From: Candidatus Methanoperedentaceae archaeon
GTDB lineage: Archaea; Halobacteriota; Methanosarcinia; Methanosarcinales; Methanoperedenaceae
Reading direction: 5' to 3'
Length of the DNA: 5,626 nucleotides
NCBI GenBank assembly: GCA_013331375.1
Contig: DUGO01000152.1
Span: 1 to 5,626, forward strand
The notes under the pieces were generated by a model, which worked only from the letters and a program-made list of their open reading frames with translations, did not search any database and was not told the origin of the DNA. Each line of letters begins with the position of its first letter. Position 1 is the first letter of the stretch. A program made the translations under genes and the position numbers. This document shows positions 5,201-5,626 of the stretch, piece after piece.

Positions 5201-5626
5201 ATGCATCTGATAATCACGGAAAAACACGACGCTGCAAGGCGGATAGCCGGAATCCTCTCAGGCAAGAAGCCAAAGCAGGTGAGGGTTTCGGGCGTTGATA
5301 CTTACGAGTTCGACGGCAAGGTCGTGATGGGTCTCAGCGGGCATGTCGTGGAACTGGATTTCCCGAAGGAGTACAACAACTGGCAGAAGATTGACATCCA
5401 GGAACTCATTAATGCCGAAATAGTCACGCACCCGACACAGGGCAGGATAGTTGCGGCACTGAAATCCCTGGGTAAGAAAGCCGACAGGGTCACAATCGCC
5501 ACGGACTATGACAGGGAGGGGGAACTCATAGGCGTGGAGGCGCTTGACATAATAAAGCAGGTGCAGAAGGATATCCCTGCTGACAGGGTGAGATACAGCA
5601 CAATAACCGAGGACGAGATACCGAAG
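5201..5626 (+). CDS. topA: DNA topoisomerase I, type IA (N-terminal part, cut by window edge)
   Basis: Type IA topoisomerases relax negative supercoils by passing one strand through a transient break held on an active-site tyrosine. The visible 142 residues cover the TOPRIM domain. MHLIITEKHDAARRIAGIL (1-19) holds the conserved glutamate E7, GLSGHVVELDFP (44-55) follows, and TDYDREGELIG (101-111) is the DxDxE metal-binding motif with D102, D104 and E106. The catalytic tyrosine lies beyond the window. The frame is open back to 5147, with other ATGs at 5147 and 5180. I chose 5201 because archaeal TopA proteins start with MHLIxTEK and 5147 would lie upstream of the predicted transcription start. 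The ribosome site is weak (GGTAATGCG). The frame runs intact to the last base. It is divergent from the TRAM gene. Confidence 0.95.
   Translation, partial: MHLIITEKHDAARRIAGILSGKKPKQVRVSGVDTYEFDGKVVMGLSGHVVELDFPKEYNNWQKIDIQELINAEIVTHPTQGRIVAALKSLGKKADRVTIATDYDREGELIGVEALDIIKQVQKDIPADRVRYSTITEDEIPK

Noticed and set aside
5302..5502. Minus-strand 66-codon frame within topA
   Set aside because: It is antisense to the TOPRIM domain of topA, which is clearly the coding strand.

Overview
The window is a stretch of archaeal core information-processing genes. It points to a euryarchaeon of the methanogen/Archaeoglobus/haloarchaeal side, most likely a Methanosarcinales/Methanomicrobia-type methanogen or ANME relative. 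The grounds are an RNA polymerase second-largest subunit split into B'' and B', a single-domain TRAM protein typical of methanogens, a PCNA whose motifs I recall as Methanosarcina-like, archaeal TATA boxes, GGAGGTGA-type ribosome binding sites, and a tRNA with an archaeal-type intron at position 37/38. Assignment below class level is not supported by what I can see.

Layout from left to right. Positions 1-2640, minus strand, hold the head of the RNA polymerase operon in the order rpoH, rpoB'', rpoB'. The last gene runs off the left edge, and rpoA'/rpoA'' would be expected beyond it. Directly upstream of rpoH on the same strand is an intron-containing tRNA-Lys(UUU) at 2672-2764 with its own TATA box. 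No promoter or oligo-T terminator is visible between the tRNA and rpoH, so the tRNA and the polymerase genes may share a transcript. A 199-bp non-coding spacer (2765-2963) contains inverted repeats that could form a hairpin plus a pseudoknot.

Positions 2964-4698, minus strand, are a two-gene replication operon: PCNA (sliding clamp) followed after 4 bp by the primase large subunit PriL. It has a clear TATA box and a short leader. Positions 4814-5020, minus strand, are a 68-residue TRAM-domain RNA-binding protein with its own promoter, an inverted repeat at its predicted mRNA 5' end, and an oligo-T terminator. Divergent from it on the plus strand is the start of an archaeal type IA DNA topoisomerase (topA), cut by the right edge at residue 142.

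Together the genes serve transcription (RpoH/B''/B'), replication priming and clamp loading (PriL, PCNA), DNA topology (TopA), translation (tRNA-Lys) and probably RNA chaperoning (TRAM). I see no mobile elements, CRISPR, phage genes or defence genes, and no clear sign of a wholly new system. The items most worth a second look are the tRNA intron and its linkage to rpoH, the structured spacer at 2840-2930, and the hairpin in front of the TRAM gene.
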